In this document: positions 13,836 through 22,539 of the stretch, piece after piece
Position numbering within the stretch: position 1 is the stretch's first letter
Layout of the letters: each line of letters starts with the position of its first letter
Source: Bacillota bacterium
Lineage (GTDB): Bacteria > Bacillota > Bacilli > Alicyclobacillales > Alicyclobacillaceae
DNA length: 26,744 bases
Direction: 5' to 3'
NCBI GenBank assembly: GCA_021820805.1
Contig: JAKADF010000001.1
Coordinates: 1 to 26,744 of the forward strand
Notes under the pieces: model-generated
The model's database searches: none
Told to the model about the DNA's origin: nothing
The model's input: only the letters and a program-made list of their open reading frames with translations
Translations under genes and position numbers: made by a program

Positions 13836-15428
13836 ATGATCACGCCATTAACGCCAATTGACTTTAAACGCCGAGCAGTAAAACTTTATCCAGATTCGAT
13901 CGCTGTAGTAGATGGGCATCAAAGATTTACATATCGGGAATTTGGAGAACGCACAAACAGGCTTTCTCATGGACTGAAGAAACTAGATGTACAAAAAGGA
14001 ACTAAAGTGGCTGTTTTATTGCCAAACATCCATGAGATGTTGGAATGCTTCTATGGTATTTGTCAACTTGGAGCAGTAATGGTGCCTATTAATATTCGGC
14101 TGCAACCAGAAGATGTGAAATATATCGTTAATCACAGCGATTCAGAGATTCTTATCGTTGACTCTGAGTGGGGGCATCTTGTCCACGCTGTACTCCATGA
14201 GCTGCAGAATATTCGCCAGGTTATTCAAGTAGATAGTGGCTTTACAAAATCTCCTCTTGAAGGTTTAGATTACGAACAATTACTAAAAGAGTCAGAAGCA
14301 GGCGATGTGAATTTTAATATAGACGAGAACGATCCGCTCACGATTAATTATACAAGTGGAACGACATCAAAACCAAAAGGTGTAGTTTTGACCCATCGAA
14401 ATAACTATATTAATGCTGCAGATTTCCTTTTCCACCTGCGCGTTACGCATGAAGACGTATATTTGCACACATTACCGATGTTCCATGCCAACGGATGGGG
14501 TGGCGTCTTTGCGATTACAGCTGTCGGCGGCACCCATGTTTGCTTGCGCAAGGTTATTCCATCGCAAGTTTTAGATTTATATCAAGAGGAAAATGTCACG
14601 CTTGCTTGTGGTGCCCCGACTGTATTAAACATGCTGGTTCAGGCTCCGAATATAAACGATACGCACTTAAGTGTTCCATCAAGAATTGCAACCGCAGGCT
14701 CTCCTCCGCCAGCGGCGATAATCGAGCGAGTTCAAAAACACTTAAACATTGAGGTAATCCATGTTTATGGATTAACAGAAGTCTCTCCATTTATCTCATA
14801 TTGTGAATGGAGACAAGAGTTTGCAGATTTGAGTTTGCAAGAACAAGCAGCTATCAAAGCACGTCAAGGTGTTGAAATGGTGTTCTCTGGAGAAACGTCA
14901 GTTTTTCGGGAAGATGGTACGGAAGTAAATTGGGATGGCAAGGAAATCGGCGAAATTGTTACACGTGGTAATGTCGTTATGGAGGGATACTACAAACAGC
15001 CAGAAGAAACTGCTAAAGCCATTCACGATGGTTGGTTTCACACGGGAGATCTAGCCGTTGTTCATCCTGGCGGTTATATCGAAATTGTGGATCGTCTTAA
15101 GGATGTGATTATTTCTGGGGGAGAGAATGTATCCTCTGTGGAGGTAGAAGGTGTTTTATATCAACACAGGGCCGTGGCTGATGTTGGAGTTGTTGCTTTG
15201 CCTGACGAAAAATGGGGTGAAGTTCCTGTAGCATTTATTGTCCTTAAAGAAAATGAAAGTGTCACACCCGAAGAGTTAAATGAGTTTTGTCGAACAAAAC
15301 TTGCGCATTTTAAAGTGCCTAAGCGTTACGAATTTGTTGATGTATTACCTCGAACTGCAACAGGAAAGCTTCAAAAGTTTCGCTTGCGTGAGCAATTTTG
15401 GGTAGGATTAGACAAGCGTGTGCAATAA
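13836..15428 (+). CDS. Acyl-CoA synthetase (AMP-forming), fatty acid type
   Basis: A 530-residue ANL-superfamily ligase that activates a carboxylic acid to acyl-AMP and then acyl-CoA. Motifs in order: the P-loop-like INYTSGTTSKPKGVVLTH at about residues 168-185, the acid-binding region LPMFHANGWGG, YGLTEVSP at about 310, GWFHTGDLAVV at about 406, the hinge DRLKDVIISGGENVSS, and the C-terminal lysine in RTATGKLQKF. The length and FHANGWG segment match medium/long-chain or AlkK/FadD-like enzymes. It is monocistronic, with its own promoter and a strong bidirectional terminator. It sits in a region devoted to acyl-CoA chemistry, so a fatty-acid or short-acid catabolic role is likely. The true substrate is unknown. 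Confidence 0.9.
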   Translation: MITPLTPIDFKRRAVKLYPDSIAVVDGHQRFTYREFGERTNRLSHGLKKLDVQKGTKVAVLLPNIHEMLECFYGICQLGAVMVPINIRLQPEDVKYIVNHSDSEILIVDSEWGHLVHAVLHELQNIRQVIQVDSGFTKSPLEGLDYEQLLKESEAGDVNFNIDENDPLTINYTSGTTSKPKGVVLTHRNNYINAADFLFHLRVTHEDVYLHTLPMFHANGWGGVFAITAVGGTHVCLRKVIPSQVLDLYQEENVTLACGAPTVLNMLVQAPNINDTHLSVPSRIATAGSPPPAAIIERVQKHLNIEVIHVYGLTEVSPFISYCEWRQEFADLSLQEQAAIKARQGVEMVFSGETSVFREDGTEVNWDGKEIGEIVTRGNVVMEGYYKQPEETAKAIHDGWFHTGDLAVVHPGGYIEIVDRLKDVIISGGENVSSVEVEGVLYQHRAVADVGVVALPDEKWGEVPVAFIVLKENESVTPEELNEFCRTKLAHFKVPKRYEFVDVLPRTATGKLQKFRLREQFWVGLDKRVQ

Positions 15429-15440
15429 GAAAAAAATCCA

Positions 15441-15498
15441 AAGAGAGGACCGAATTAGAAGGAAACTAATATTTATTCGGTTCTCTCTTGTCATTTTG
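15441..15498. terminator. Strong bidirectional terminator
   Basis: AAGAGAGGACCGAAT (15441-15455) pairs with ATTCGGTTCTCTCTT (15475-15489), a 15-bp stem with one G-U pair, with an A-run before it and a T-rich stretch after. It separates the convergent acyl-CoA ligase and argJ. Confidence 0.85.
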
Positions 15499-15516
15499 TT
15501 TTGTTCGTTTTTCGAT

Positions 15517-16761
15517 TTAGGTTCGGTAATCTCCGTTAATCTTTACGTAATCGTAGCTCAGGTCACACCCCCAGCCAACTGACTCCGCTTCACCATCAGA
15601 AAGCTCAATATCAATATGAATATCTGATTCCTTCAGGACTTTTAAAGCCTTTTCCTCATCAAATTGAATAGGTTCAGAATCATTCATGAGTAGGATAGAA
15701 CCTGCATTGCTTTTAAATTTAATCGTGACATGATTTGTGTCAAAGTCAGCCCCAGAATACCCCATAGCTGCAAGGATGCGCCCCCAATTTGCATCTTCAC
15801 CAAAAAAGGCTGTCTTGACAAGGTTTGAGGTAATTATTGACTTCACCAGCATCTTCGCACAGGATTTGCTCTTTGCACCTTTGACATGGACTTCGAGTAA
15901 TTTATTTGCACCTTCGCCATCGCGAACGATTTGTTTTGCCAAATAAGTATTTACATATTGAAATGCCTCACGAAACTGCAAATACCCTTCACTTTGTTTA
16001 TCAATGATGAGGTTGTTATCTGCAGAGCCATTGGCAAGAACAACAACCATATCGTTCGTGCTTGTATCGCCGTCAACAGATATCATGTTGTATGAGCTAT
16101 CCACTGTTTCCTTTAACAATTCATCTAAAAGCAGAGCGTCAATATTTGCGTCCGTTGTTATGAAGGAAAGCATTGTCGCCATATTCGGGTGAATCATGCC
16201 AGAACCTTTGGCCATACCGCCGATAGAAACCGTTTGCCCGTCAATATCCACACGAACAGCAATTTGTTTGATGAAAGTGTCTGTAGTCGTAATAGCTTCT
16301 GCAGCCATTGTTGAAGCGCCTGCAGATTCGGCAAGTTCCTCACATACGGAATGTATACCTTTGCAAACCGTCTCAATAGGCAACGGCACACCAATGATTC
16401 CAGTTGAGGCAACAACGACTGTATTTTTATCCAACTCTAATTCATGTGCAGTCGTTTCGGCCATCTGAGTGGCGTGTTCCATTCCAGTTGTTCCAGTACA
16501 TGCGTTCGCATTGCCGCTGTTGATGACAATTGCTTGCACTATATGATTCTGCTTTACGATATTTTCAGACCAAAGTACGGGAGCAGCTTTGACGATGTTC
16601 GTTGTAAAAACTGCTGCTGCCTTTGCAGGGACTTTACTGTAAATGATAGCGACATCTTTCTTGCGTTTCTTGATACCAGCATGCACACCCGCAGCCATGA
16701 ACCCTTTTGGTGCTGTAACACCACCGTCAATAGCGTGAATCGTTTGAGTTAGCAGTTTCAC
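15517..16761 (-). CDS. argJ: Bifunctional glutamate N-acetyltransferase / ornithine acetyltransferase ArgJ
   Basis: This enzyme recycles acetyl groups in arginine biosynthesis: N-acetylornithine plus glutamate gives ornithine plus N-acetylglutamate. The bifunctional form also uses acetyl-CoA. 414 residues is the normal length. The start is GTG 16761 with AAAGGGGG 8 bases upstream. The pro-enzyme cleaves itself before a Thr, and the site KGSGMIHPNMATMLSFITTDA is visible with the nucleophile Thr196. The oxyanion region STGIIGVPLP and the TNDM motif (SVDGDTSTNDMVVVLANG) are intact. In most bacilli argJ lies with argC, argB and argD; here it is alone, transcribed from a promoter carrying an ARG-box-like site, so its partners must be elsewhere. 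Confidence 0.96.
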   Translation of the reverse strand: MKLLTQTIHAIDGGVTAPKGFMAAGVHAGIKKRKKDVAIIYSKVPAKAAAVFTTNIVKAAPVLWSENIVKQNHIVQAIVINSGNANACTGTTGMEHATQMAETTAHELELDKNTVVVASTGIIGVPLPIETVCKGIHSVCEELAESAGASTMAAEAITTTDTFIKQIAVRVDIDGQTVSIGGMAKGSGMIHPNMATMLSFITTDANIDALLLDELLKETVDSSYNMISVDGDTSTNDMVVVLANGSADNNLIIDKQSEGYLQFREAFQYVNTYLAKQIVRDGEGANKLLEVHVKGAKSKSCAKMLVKSIITSNLVKTAFFGEDANWGRILAAMGYSGADFDTNHVTIKFKSNAGSILLMNDSEPIQFDEEKALKVLKESDIHIDIELSDGEAESVGWGCDLSYDYVKINGDYRT

Positions 16762-16786
16762 GCGATGTGCCCCCTTTCGCAACAGT

Positions 16787-16804
16787 TATTAATAAATATA
16801 CAGT
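16787..16804 (-). promoter_or_regulatory. ARG-box-like ArgR operator upstream of argJ
   Basis: Read on the minus strand, ACTGTATATTTATTAATA matches the ARG-box pattern TNTGNATWWWWATNCANA at all but two of the fixed positions. It lies 26 bases before the argJ start and just after a possible promoter (TTCAAG-N16-GATACT), the expected place for arginine-dependent repression by ArgR/AhrC. Confidence 0.55.
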
Positions 16805-16927
16805 ATCTTTTCTTATTATACATCTTGAATCGCGGAAGAGGAATACGTAATTTTTCTGCGTACAATTAACAGAATTATATGGGATAATTATGTGAGAAGG
16901 TAATGGATTTGGAAAAGAGGGATGTGT

Positions 16928-17086
16928 TTGAATGGAGAAAACCAGCTTGAGGAAATCGCAGACTTAACAACGAATGGTGTGGGCGTTCATGAAGATGCAC
17001 AGGTACTTGTTTATAGACCGCCGAGTGTAAAAAAAAAGTTCCTGGACGTATGTGGACTGGTGAAATTAATCGTGCAAAAGCTGTAA
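16928..17086 (+). pseudogene. Out-of-frame N-terminal part of the esterase gene
   Basis: A TTG start at 16928, 7 bases after AAGAGG, opens a 52-codon frame (LNGENQLEEIADLTTNGVGV..., then VLVYRPPSVKKK) that ends at TAA 17084-17086. At the A9 run 17029-17037 the coding sense passes to the frame of the next gene. One extra A (or two fewer) would fuse them into a protein of about 400 residues. This is either a frameshift mutation, a sequencing error in the homopolymer, or transcriptional slippage on the A-run. Confidence 0.6.
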
Positions 17087-18138
17087 TAAGGTTACCGAGC
17101 GTAGATTTATGGAATGGGAAGTTATTAATTAGTGGAACGGCTTCTGTACGTTCAGAATTTGCTATGGACCATATTCTAAGTGACATTGCTGTCCAAAGAG
17201 GGTATGCATACGCAGCTTGTGATAAAGCTACACCTGGGTTAATCTTGCGTGATCCAACTCGCTCAATGCTGGAATGGCAATCAGCTTATGAAGCGCTGAC
17301 TGAGAAGACAAGGCAGTTTGTCATAGACATATATGGCACCACCCCTTCAAGAACATATATTGCTGGAGCGAGCAATGGGGGATATGTAACGCGTGTCATG
17401 ATGGAGAATTATGATTATTTGTTTGATGGCGGCATTGAGTGGGAAGGAGTGCTTTGGCACACCGAAAAACGCCATTTACTTACTACTTTGCCAGTATATA
17501 TTTCCGAGTACCCAATTTATAAAAATTGGCGGGGAAATAGAACCAAGGCAGAACAAAAAAATGCGTACGAAAAAATTTTGGAGGCAGGATTACCCGCAGA
17601 GTCGGAACCTTTTTGGGATACGTATTACAGACGATACTGGGTGGTTACTCTTTGGCTGTACGGCAGAAATATCGACCCGGACTGGGGGCCTTTCAAAAAG
17701 GATTGGTCTAATGAGTGGTTAACGGATCCGTCCCCGATTGCACACTATCCATGGCATGAACGCACGGATATTCTAAAGCGGGCAATCATACCGATTGCCA
17801 ATTCCGGAAAACTTACGAAACCGCTTCTTTCGGTTGCAGGCAATCTTGACTGTCTTGTCTCATTTAGGCACCATGCACTTGCATACAAAGAAGTTGTAGA
17901 GTCTTCAGGCAGCAGTGCGTGGCATCGTTTGTATGAAATAGCAGGAGGAAATCATGTGGATGGACTCCTTTCAATAGACAAGCGCGAACAGCAGCCTGTT
18001 CAACCATATTTTGAAGCTGCACTTTACCATTTAGAGGAATGGGTCGAAAAAGGGAAGCAACCTCCGGATTCAGGTTGTTACAGTAAGGTCAAGGATTTTG
18101 CTCATGATTATGAACCCTTATCATTCTACTCTGAATGA
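17050..18138 (+). CDS. Alpha/beta hydrolase, tannase / 3-hydroxybutyrate-oligomer hydrolase-like esterase
   Basis: A 362-residue frame with the alpha/beta-hydrolase triad of the tannase/feruloyl-esterase/PHB-depolymerase group. The nucleophile elbow is IAGASNGGYVTRVM with Ser in GxSNGG, the likely acid is Asp in VAGNLDCLVSF, and the histidine is in IAGGNHVDG. The first strands (LLISGTASVRSEF... RGYAYAACDKATPG) follow the family. The true N-terminus lies in the preceding frame (16928-17086), so the ATG at 17050 has no ribosome binding site and this is the downstream part of a frameshifted gene. It is followed after 24 bases by 3-hydroxybutyrate dehydrogenase and then acetoacetyl-CoA synthetase, which points to hydrolysis of 3-hydroxybutyrate oligomers or esters. 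The substrate is inferred from the neighbours. Confidence 0.75.
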   Translation: MWTGEINRAKAVIRLPSVDLWNGKLLISGTASVRSEFAMDHILSDIAVQRGYAYAACDKATPGLILRDPTRSMLEWQSAYEALTEKTRQFVIDIYGTTPSRTYIAGASNGGYVTRVMMENYDYLFDGGIEWEGVLWHTEKRHLLTTLPVYISEYPIYKNWRGNRTKAEQKNAYEKILEAGLPAESEPFWDTYYRRYWVVTLWLYGRNIDPDWGPFKKDWSNEWLTDPSPIAHYPWHERTDILKRAIIPIANSGKLTKPLLSVAGNLDCLVSFRHHALAYKEVVESSGSSAWHRLYEIAGGNHVDGLLSIDKREQQPVQPYFEAALYHLEEWVEKGKQPPDSGCYSKVKDFAHDYEPLSFYSE

Positions 18139-18162
18139 GTTAACGATTGGAGGCAATGTAAA

Positions 18163-18954
18163 ATGGGACAAGGGACTGAAATGTTTGGAAAAGCTGTTAT
18201 TGTAACAGGTGCTGCAAGTGGTATTGGACTCTCGATTGCTACGGCATTTGGACGAGCAGGCGCGCATGTTGTTATTTCTGATTTGCGTGCAGATGCAGCG
18301 GAAGAAGCGGCACAAAAGTTGTGTAAAGAAGGTGTACGTGCTGATTCTTTTCAGGCTGACGCCTCGAGTGAGGAAGATATTAAAAAACTGATTGAGTTTA
18401 CAGAGGATAAAGCTCATGGCTTGCATGTACTTGTCAATAATGCGGGCATGCAATATATAGCGAATATCGAGTCTTTTCCAACAGAGACCTTTCGGAAAAT
18501 AATAAACTTGATGTTAGTTGGACCGTTTATCTCTACAAAATATGCATTTCCAATCATGAAACGGCAAAAATTTGGCCGAGTAATTAATATTGCTTCAATC
18601 AATGGTTTGATTGGATTTGCAGGTAAGTCTGCCTATAACTCAGCTAAGCATGGATTAATTGGCCTCACTAAGGTTGCCGCACTTGAGGGCGCAGATTTTG
18701 GTATCACCGTTAATGCACTATGTCCAGGATATGTCGATACACCGCTTGTACGCAATCAATTAGCTGACCTTGCTAAGAATCGAGGTATTTCCACAGAACA
18801 GGTTCTTCAAGAAGTGATATATCCGCTTGTACCTCAGCGCAGGTTGCTCGACCCAGAGGAGATAGCTGACTATGCCATATTCCTTGCTTCAGACAAAGGG
18901 AGAAGCATCACTGGGCAGGCTGTTGTCATCGATGGAGGGTATGTGGCCCAATAG
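18163..18954 (+). CDS. D-3-hydroxybutyrate dehydrogenase (SDR family)
   Basis: A 263-residue short-chain dehydrogenase oxidising (R)-3-hydroxybutyrate to acetoacetate with NAD+. The Rossmann glycine motif is TGAASGIG at about residues 16-23, with an Asp (ISDLRAD) that favours NAD. VNNAGMQYIANIESFPTETF is the characteristic stretch of bacterial 3HB dehydrogenases (NNAGxQxxxxIExFP). The catalytic Ser-Tyr-Lys set is in NIASINGLIGFAGKSAYNSAKHG. The start is ATG with GGAGG 9 bases upstream; MFGKAV, six codons later, is an alternative. It stands between an oligomer-hydrolase-like esterase and acetoacetyl-CoA synthetase, which strongly supports the substrate. Confidence 0.9.
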   Translation: MGQGTEMFGKAVIVTGAASGIGLSIATAFGRAGAHVVISDLRADAAEEAAQKLCKEGVRADSFQADASSEEDIKKLIEFTEDKAHGLHVLVNNAGMQYIANIESFPTETFRKIINLMLVGPFISTKYAFPIMKRQKFGRVINIASINGLIGFAGKSAYNSAKHGLIGLTKVAALEGADFGITVNALCPGYVDTPLVRNQLADLAKNRGISTEQVLQEVIYPLVPQRRLLDPEEIADYAIFLASDKGRSITGQAVVIDGGYVAQ

Positions 18955-19004
18955 TAAATGGTAAATGTAGTGTTGCGAACATTCGACATAGAGCGATATG
19001 CTAA

Positions 19005-19018
19005 TGATAGCGCTTTCT
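19005..19018 (+). promoter_or_regulatory. cre-like CcpA site upstream of acetoacetyl-CoA synthetase
   Basis: TGATAGCGCTTTCT fits the catabolite-responsive element TGWAANCGNTNWCA with two mismatches. It lies 28 bases before the start codon and downstream of a possible promoter (TTGCGA-N18-TATGCT), a location that would give carbon catabolite repression. Confidence 0.4.
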
Positions 19019-19046
19019 ATAAGTGGAGATGGGGGTAAAAATATAT

Positions 19047-21059
19047 ATGAGTGTTCAGTACAAAGAACAACCAATCTGGAATCCGTCTGCTGAATTCGCT
19101 CAACAATCGAATGTGGAAAAATTTATTTCGTGGCTCCGTGAAAAACGAAATCTTTCTTTTGCAAGCTATTCGGAATTGTGGTCATGGTCTGCCGACTGCT
19201 TGGAGGACTTTTGGGAAGCAATATGGGAATTCGCTGATATTCATTCTTACACGCCTTACGATGCTGTGCTCCGTGAACGTAAAATGCCTGGCGCAAAATG
19301 GTTTCCTGGAGCTACCCTGAATTATGTCAATCAAGTTTTACGACATCGTAACACATTAAAGGGTCCAGCGATTATCTATCAATCAGAAGTACGGTCTCGC
19401 GGTGAGATATCATGGGATGAACTATTCCAACAGGTTTCTGCGATGGCCGCAGGTCTTCGTCAGATGGGAGTAAAAAAGGGAGATCGTGTTGCTGCATATA
19501 CGCCCAATCTTCCTGAAACTATCGTCGCTTTTCTTGCTGCGGCAAGTATTGGTGCTATTTGGTCTAGCTGTTCTACTGATTTTGGTTCAGACAGTGTGCT
19601 AGACAGGCTTCGTCAGATTGAACCAAAAGTACTGTTTGCAGCAGACGGATATCGATATAACGGCAAGGATATTGATAGGCGCAGTACGGTTAAGAAACTT
19701 GTTGAACAATTGCCGTCTATAAAACATGTTGTCGAGATTCCTTATCTGTACGGTAAATCTGGATTTTCACGTAGTGATTATCAAGGTCGAGTTGTCGATC
19801 ATTATTCTTTTAATGAAGTGGCCTTGCCTGATGTACCAATTAATGAGTTGCAGGTTGAACCTGTTGATTTTGACCATCCGCTCTGGATTTTGTATTCCTC
19901 TGGCACTACAGGGCTTCCAAAAGGAATTGTTCAGGGGCATGGCGGTATCCTTATCGAACACGTGAAAACATTGCTTATGCAGATTGATCTTAAGCCAGAA
20001 GATCGGTTTTTCTGGTTCACAACAACGGGTTGGATGATGTGGAATTTTCTCGTTGGAGGATTGTTAGTCGGTGCCACTGTTGTTTTGTATGATGGTAGTC
20101 CATCGTACCCGACTTTAGATGTTCTTTGGCGGTTAGCCGAAGAAACAAGGATGAAAGTGTTCGGAACAAGTGCAGCTTTCATTAGCGGGTGTCAGAAGGC
20201 AGGCCTGGAACCAGGTAAAGCCTTCAACCTTGAACACTTGAAAGCAATCGGATCGACCGGATCTCCGCTTACCTCAGATAACTTTGACTGGGTTTATAAA
20301 TCCATTAAGCCGGACATTTGGCTTGGATCAACAAGCGGAGGCACTGATGTCTGCACGGCATTTGTTGGACCGGCTCCAACCGTGCCTGTATGGCGGGGGC
20401 GTATTTCGTGCCGGTTCCTTGGTGCAGATATTCAATCATACGACGATACAGGAAACATCTGTTTAGATGAAGTTGGTGAACTTGTCATTCAGAAGCCGAT
20501 GCCATCGATGCCTTTGTATTTTATTAACGATCCCGATGGTAAACGCCTTCATGATGCTTATTTTGACATGTACAAAGACGTGTGGCGTCATGGAGATTGG
20601 GTTGAAGTCGGAAGCGACGGCACCATTATAATCTATGGGAGATCTGACTCAACGATTAACCGAAACGGAATTCGTATGGGGACTAGTGAATTGTATCGTG
20701 TTGTTGAAGGCCTTGATGAGGTAGTAGACAGCTTGGTTGTAGATGTTGAGCGAGCAGACGGATCTGCATATATGCCTTTGTTTGTCTTGCTAAAACCAGG
20801 AACGGAACTAACGGATGAGTTAAAAGCTGCAATCAGGCGTGAGGTTCGTGACAAGGTTTCTGCGCGGCACGTGCCAGACGATATTATCGCGGTCGATGCT
20901 ATTCCGCGGACACTAAATGGAAAGAAGATGGAGGTTCCAATTAAGAAAATCTTAAAGGGATTTAAAATTGAAACAGCCATCAATATCGATTCGATGGGTA
21001 ATCCAGATAGTGTGAAACCTTTTATTGAGCTCTCAAAACAACTTCAGAAAAAACAATAA
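19047..21059 (+). CDS. Acetoacetyl-CoA synthetase (acetoacetate--CoA ligase)
   Basis: A 670-residue ANL ligase making acetoacetyl-CoA from acetoacetate, ATP and CoA. The N-terminal ACAS-N-like part (KFISWLREKRNLSFASYSELWSWS, then PGAKWFPGATLNYVNQVLRH) and the length separate acetoacetyl-CoA synthetases from acetyl-CoA synthetases. The adenylation motifs are WILYSSGTTGLPKGIVQGHGG and TSGGTDVCTAF, and the hinge is YGRSDSTINRNGIRMGTSELYRVVE. The catalytic lysine is in RTLNGKKMEVPIKKIL. I chose ATG 19047 (MSVQYKEQ); GTG 19023 and ATG 19029 have no proper spacing to a ribosome binding site. It follows 3HB dehydrogenase by 92 bases with its own possible promoter and cre-like site, and ends in a terminator. 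It completes the path from 3-hydroxybutyrate to acetoacetyl-CoA. Confidence 0.94.
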   Translation: MSVQYKEQPIWNPSAEFAQQSNVEKFISWLREKRNLSFASYSELWSWSADCLEDFWEAIWEFADIHSYTPYDAVLRERKMPGAKWFPGATLNYVNQVLRHRNTLKGPAIIYQSEVRSRGEISWDELFQQVSAMAAGLRQMGVKKGDRVAAYTPNLPETIVAFLAAASIGAIWSSCSTDFGSDSVLDRLRQIEPKVLFAADGYRYNGKDIDRRSTVKKLVEQLPSIKHVVEIPYLYGKSGFSRSDYQGRVVDHYSFNEVALPDVPINELQVEPVDFDHPLWILYSSGTTGLPKGIVQGHGGILIEHVKTLLMQIDLKPEDRFFWFTTTGWMMWNFLVGGLLVGATVVLYDGSPSYPTLDVLWRLAEETRMKVFGTSAAFISGCQKAGLEPGKAFNLEHLKAIGSTGSPLTSDNFDWVYKSIKPDIWLGSTSGGTDVCTAFVGPAPTVPVWRGRISCRFLGADIQSYDDTGNICLDEVGELVIQKPMPSMPLYFINDPDGKRLHDAYFDMYKDVWRHGDWVEVGSDGTIIIYGRSDSTINRNGIRMGTSELYRVVEGLDEVVDSLVVDVERADGSAYMPLFVLLKPGTELTDELKAAIRREVRDKVSARHVPDDIIAVDAIPRTLNGKKMEVPIKKILKGFKIETAINIDSMGNPDSVKPFIELSKQLQKKQ

Positions 21060-21096
21060 CCTCAAGTTTATACAAGTAAGATTGCTTCGTGGAACT

Positions 21097-21131
21097 GACG
21101 GCGAGTACGTAAATGTACTCACCGTCTTTTA
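21097..21131 (+). terminator. Intrinsic terminator after acetoacetyl-CoA synthetase
   Basis: GACGGCGAGTAC (21097-21108) pairs with GTACTCACCGTC (21115-21126) with one mismatch, and TTTTATTATAAA follows. It closes the 3-hydroxybutyrate gene group. Confidence 0.8.
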
Positions 21132-21212
21132 TTATAAAGTTCGACTGTCTTTCCAAGTGGATTTGAACCATTGAAATATTCTGTATTAAGTGCTAGAGTT
21201 TATATATAGGAT

Positions 21213-21237
21213 TGATGTTCCTCATATAGGAACATCA
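21213..21237. promoter_or_regulatory. Perfect palindrome, likely IclR-type operator
   Basis: TGATGTTCCT and AGGAACATCA flank a 5-base CATAT centre, a perfect 10-bp dyad. GTTCC-N7-GGAAC resembles the operators of IclR-family regulators, and the operon it precedes ends in an iclR-type gene. A possible TTGAAA-N17-TAGAGT promoter lies directly upstream (21171-21199), so binding here would act on transcription start. Confidence 0.6.
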
Positions 21238-21354
21238 TTGAATATTGGCTTATAAAACTGGAAAAACATTCGACGATGATGGAGAGCGAATTGTTTACCG
21301 AACTGATTAAATTACGATTCGAAGCAAATAAATTGAAGAGGAGGGAATTAAGTC

Positions 21355-22539
21355 ATGGGTCCATGGTCCAGCATTCATGTACTTGACTTCACGCGTGTAC
21401 TCGCAGGACCTTTCTGCACCATGAACCTGGCTGATTTAGGGGCAGACGTAATAAAAGTAGAGTCAACGGACAGCGGGGATGATACACGTGCGTGGGGACC
21501 TCCATTCTTAGGTACTGAAAGCGCTTATTATTTATGCGTCAATCGAAACAAACGCTCCATTGCGCTGAATTTAAAGTCGGAAACTGGCAAACGGGTGATC
21601 CAGGGACTTTTAAAGTGGGCGGATGTTGTAATACATAACTTTCTGCCAAAGTCAGCAGCAAAACTTGGACTAACGTATGAGGATGTTTTCAGTGTAAATC
21701 CGAACATCATCTATTGTTCCATATCCGGTTATGGCAAGGAACAAAATAGACCTGGTTACGATTACATCATGCAAGCAATGGGCGGACTGATGAGCATAAC
21801 TGGGGAAAATGGCGGGCCTTCCATGAAGGTTGGTGTGGCGATAACAGATTTATTTACAGGATTATATGCAACAATAGCAATTCAATCTGCACTTGTACAC
21901 AGAACACAGACAGGGATTGGCCAGGAAATTGACATGGCCTTGTATGACGCTCAAATTGCAATGCTGGCGAATGTTGCAAGTAATGTGCTCATCGGTGGTC
22001 GAGATGCAGAGAAATTTGGTAATGAGCATCCCAATATCGTTCCATACCAACTATTTCGAACTAAGGATGGAGAGGTCATTGTAACTGTCGGAAATGACCA
22101 TCAGTATCAAGCTTTCTGTAAGAGCTTAGGGTTAGAGGATTTGGCTAATGCAGAAGAATACAAAACAAATTCAAGTCGTGTTCAAAATCGACAGTCACTT
22201 ATTACGAAGCTGGAAAAGCACATCATTCAATTTTCTACGGAAGATATGATAGAAAAAATGAGTCAAGCCGGCGTTCCATGCGGGCCGGTTCGTTCCGTGA
22301 AACAGGCTCTTATGGCTGATGAAACGAAAATGCGGCAGATGATATGGGAAACGAGCCATCCCGTATTTGGAGCCCTTAAATTGGTAGGCAGTCCGCTTAA
22401 AATGTCCAAGACACCGCCTGAATTACGCTTGCCTCCGCCAAGACTTGGTGAGCATACGAGGGAAATTCTATCTGAGCAAGGGTTTTCAGAAGTCGAAATA
22501 CAAGAATTTATTGAAAAAGGGGTTGTTCGTGAATGTTAG
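21355..22539 (+). CDS. Family III CoA-transferase (CaiB/BaiF)
   Basis: A 394-residue CoA-transferase that moves CoA between carboxylic acids, probably succinyl-CoA to a dicarboxylic or short acid. LDFTRVLAGPFCTMNLADLGADVIKVES is the opening signature, and GDDTRAWGPPF and GYDYIMQAMGG are typical. KVGVAITDLFTGLYA holds the likely catalytic Asp165, aligned to Asp169 of formyl-CoA transferase. ATG with GAGGAGGG at 9 bases. Its stop overlaps the start of the acyl-CoA dehydrogenase gene by 7 bases (ATGTTAG), so the two are translationally coupled. With that partner it may feed an acid such as glutarate into oxidation. Confidence 0.92.
   Translation: MGPWSSIHVLDFTRVLAGPFCTMNLADLGADVIKVESTDSGDDTRAWGPPFLGTESAYYLCVNRNKRSIALNLKSETGKRVIQGLLKWADVVIHNFLPKSAAKLGLTYEDVFSVNPNIIYCSISGYGKEQNRPGYDYIMQAMGGLMSITGENGGPSMKVGVAITDLFTGLYATIAIQSALVHRTQTGIGQEIDMALYDAQIAMLANVASNVLIGGRDAEKFGNEHPNIVPYQLFRTKDGEVIVTVGNDHQYQAFCKSLGLEDLANAEEYKTNSSRVQNRQSLITKLEKHIIQFSTEDMIEKMSQAGVPCGPVRSVKQALMADETKMRQMIWETSHPVFGALKLVGSPLKMSKTPPELRLPPPRLGEHTREILSEQGFSEVEIQEFIEKGVVREC

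Noticed and set aside
16875..17186. 103-codon minus-strand frame upstream of the esterase
   Set aside because: It is antisense to the out-of-frame N-terminus of the esterase and has no start signals.
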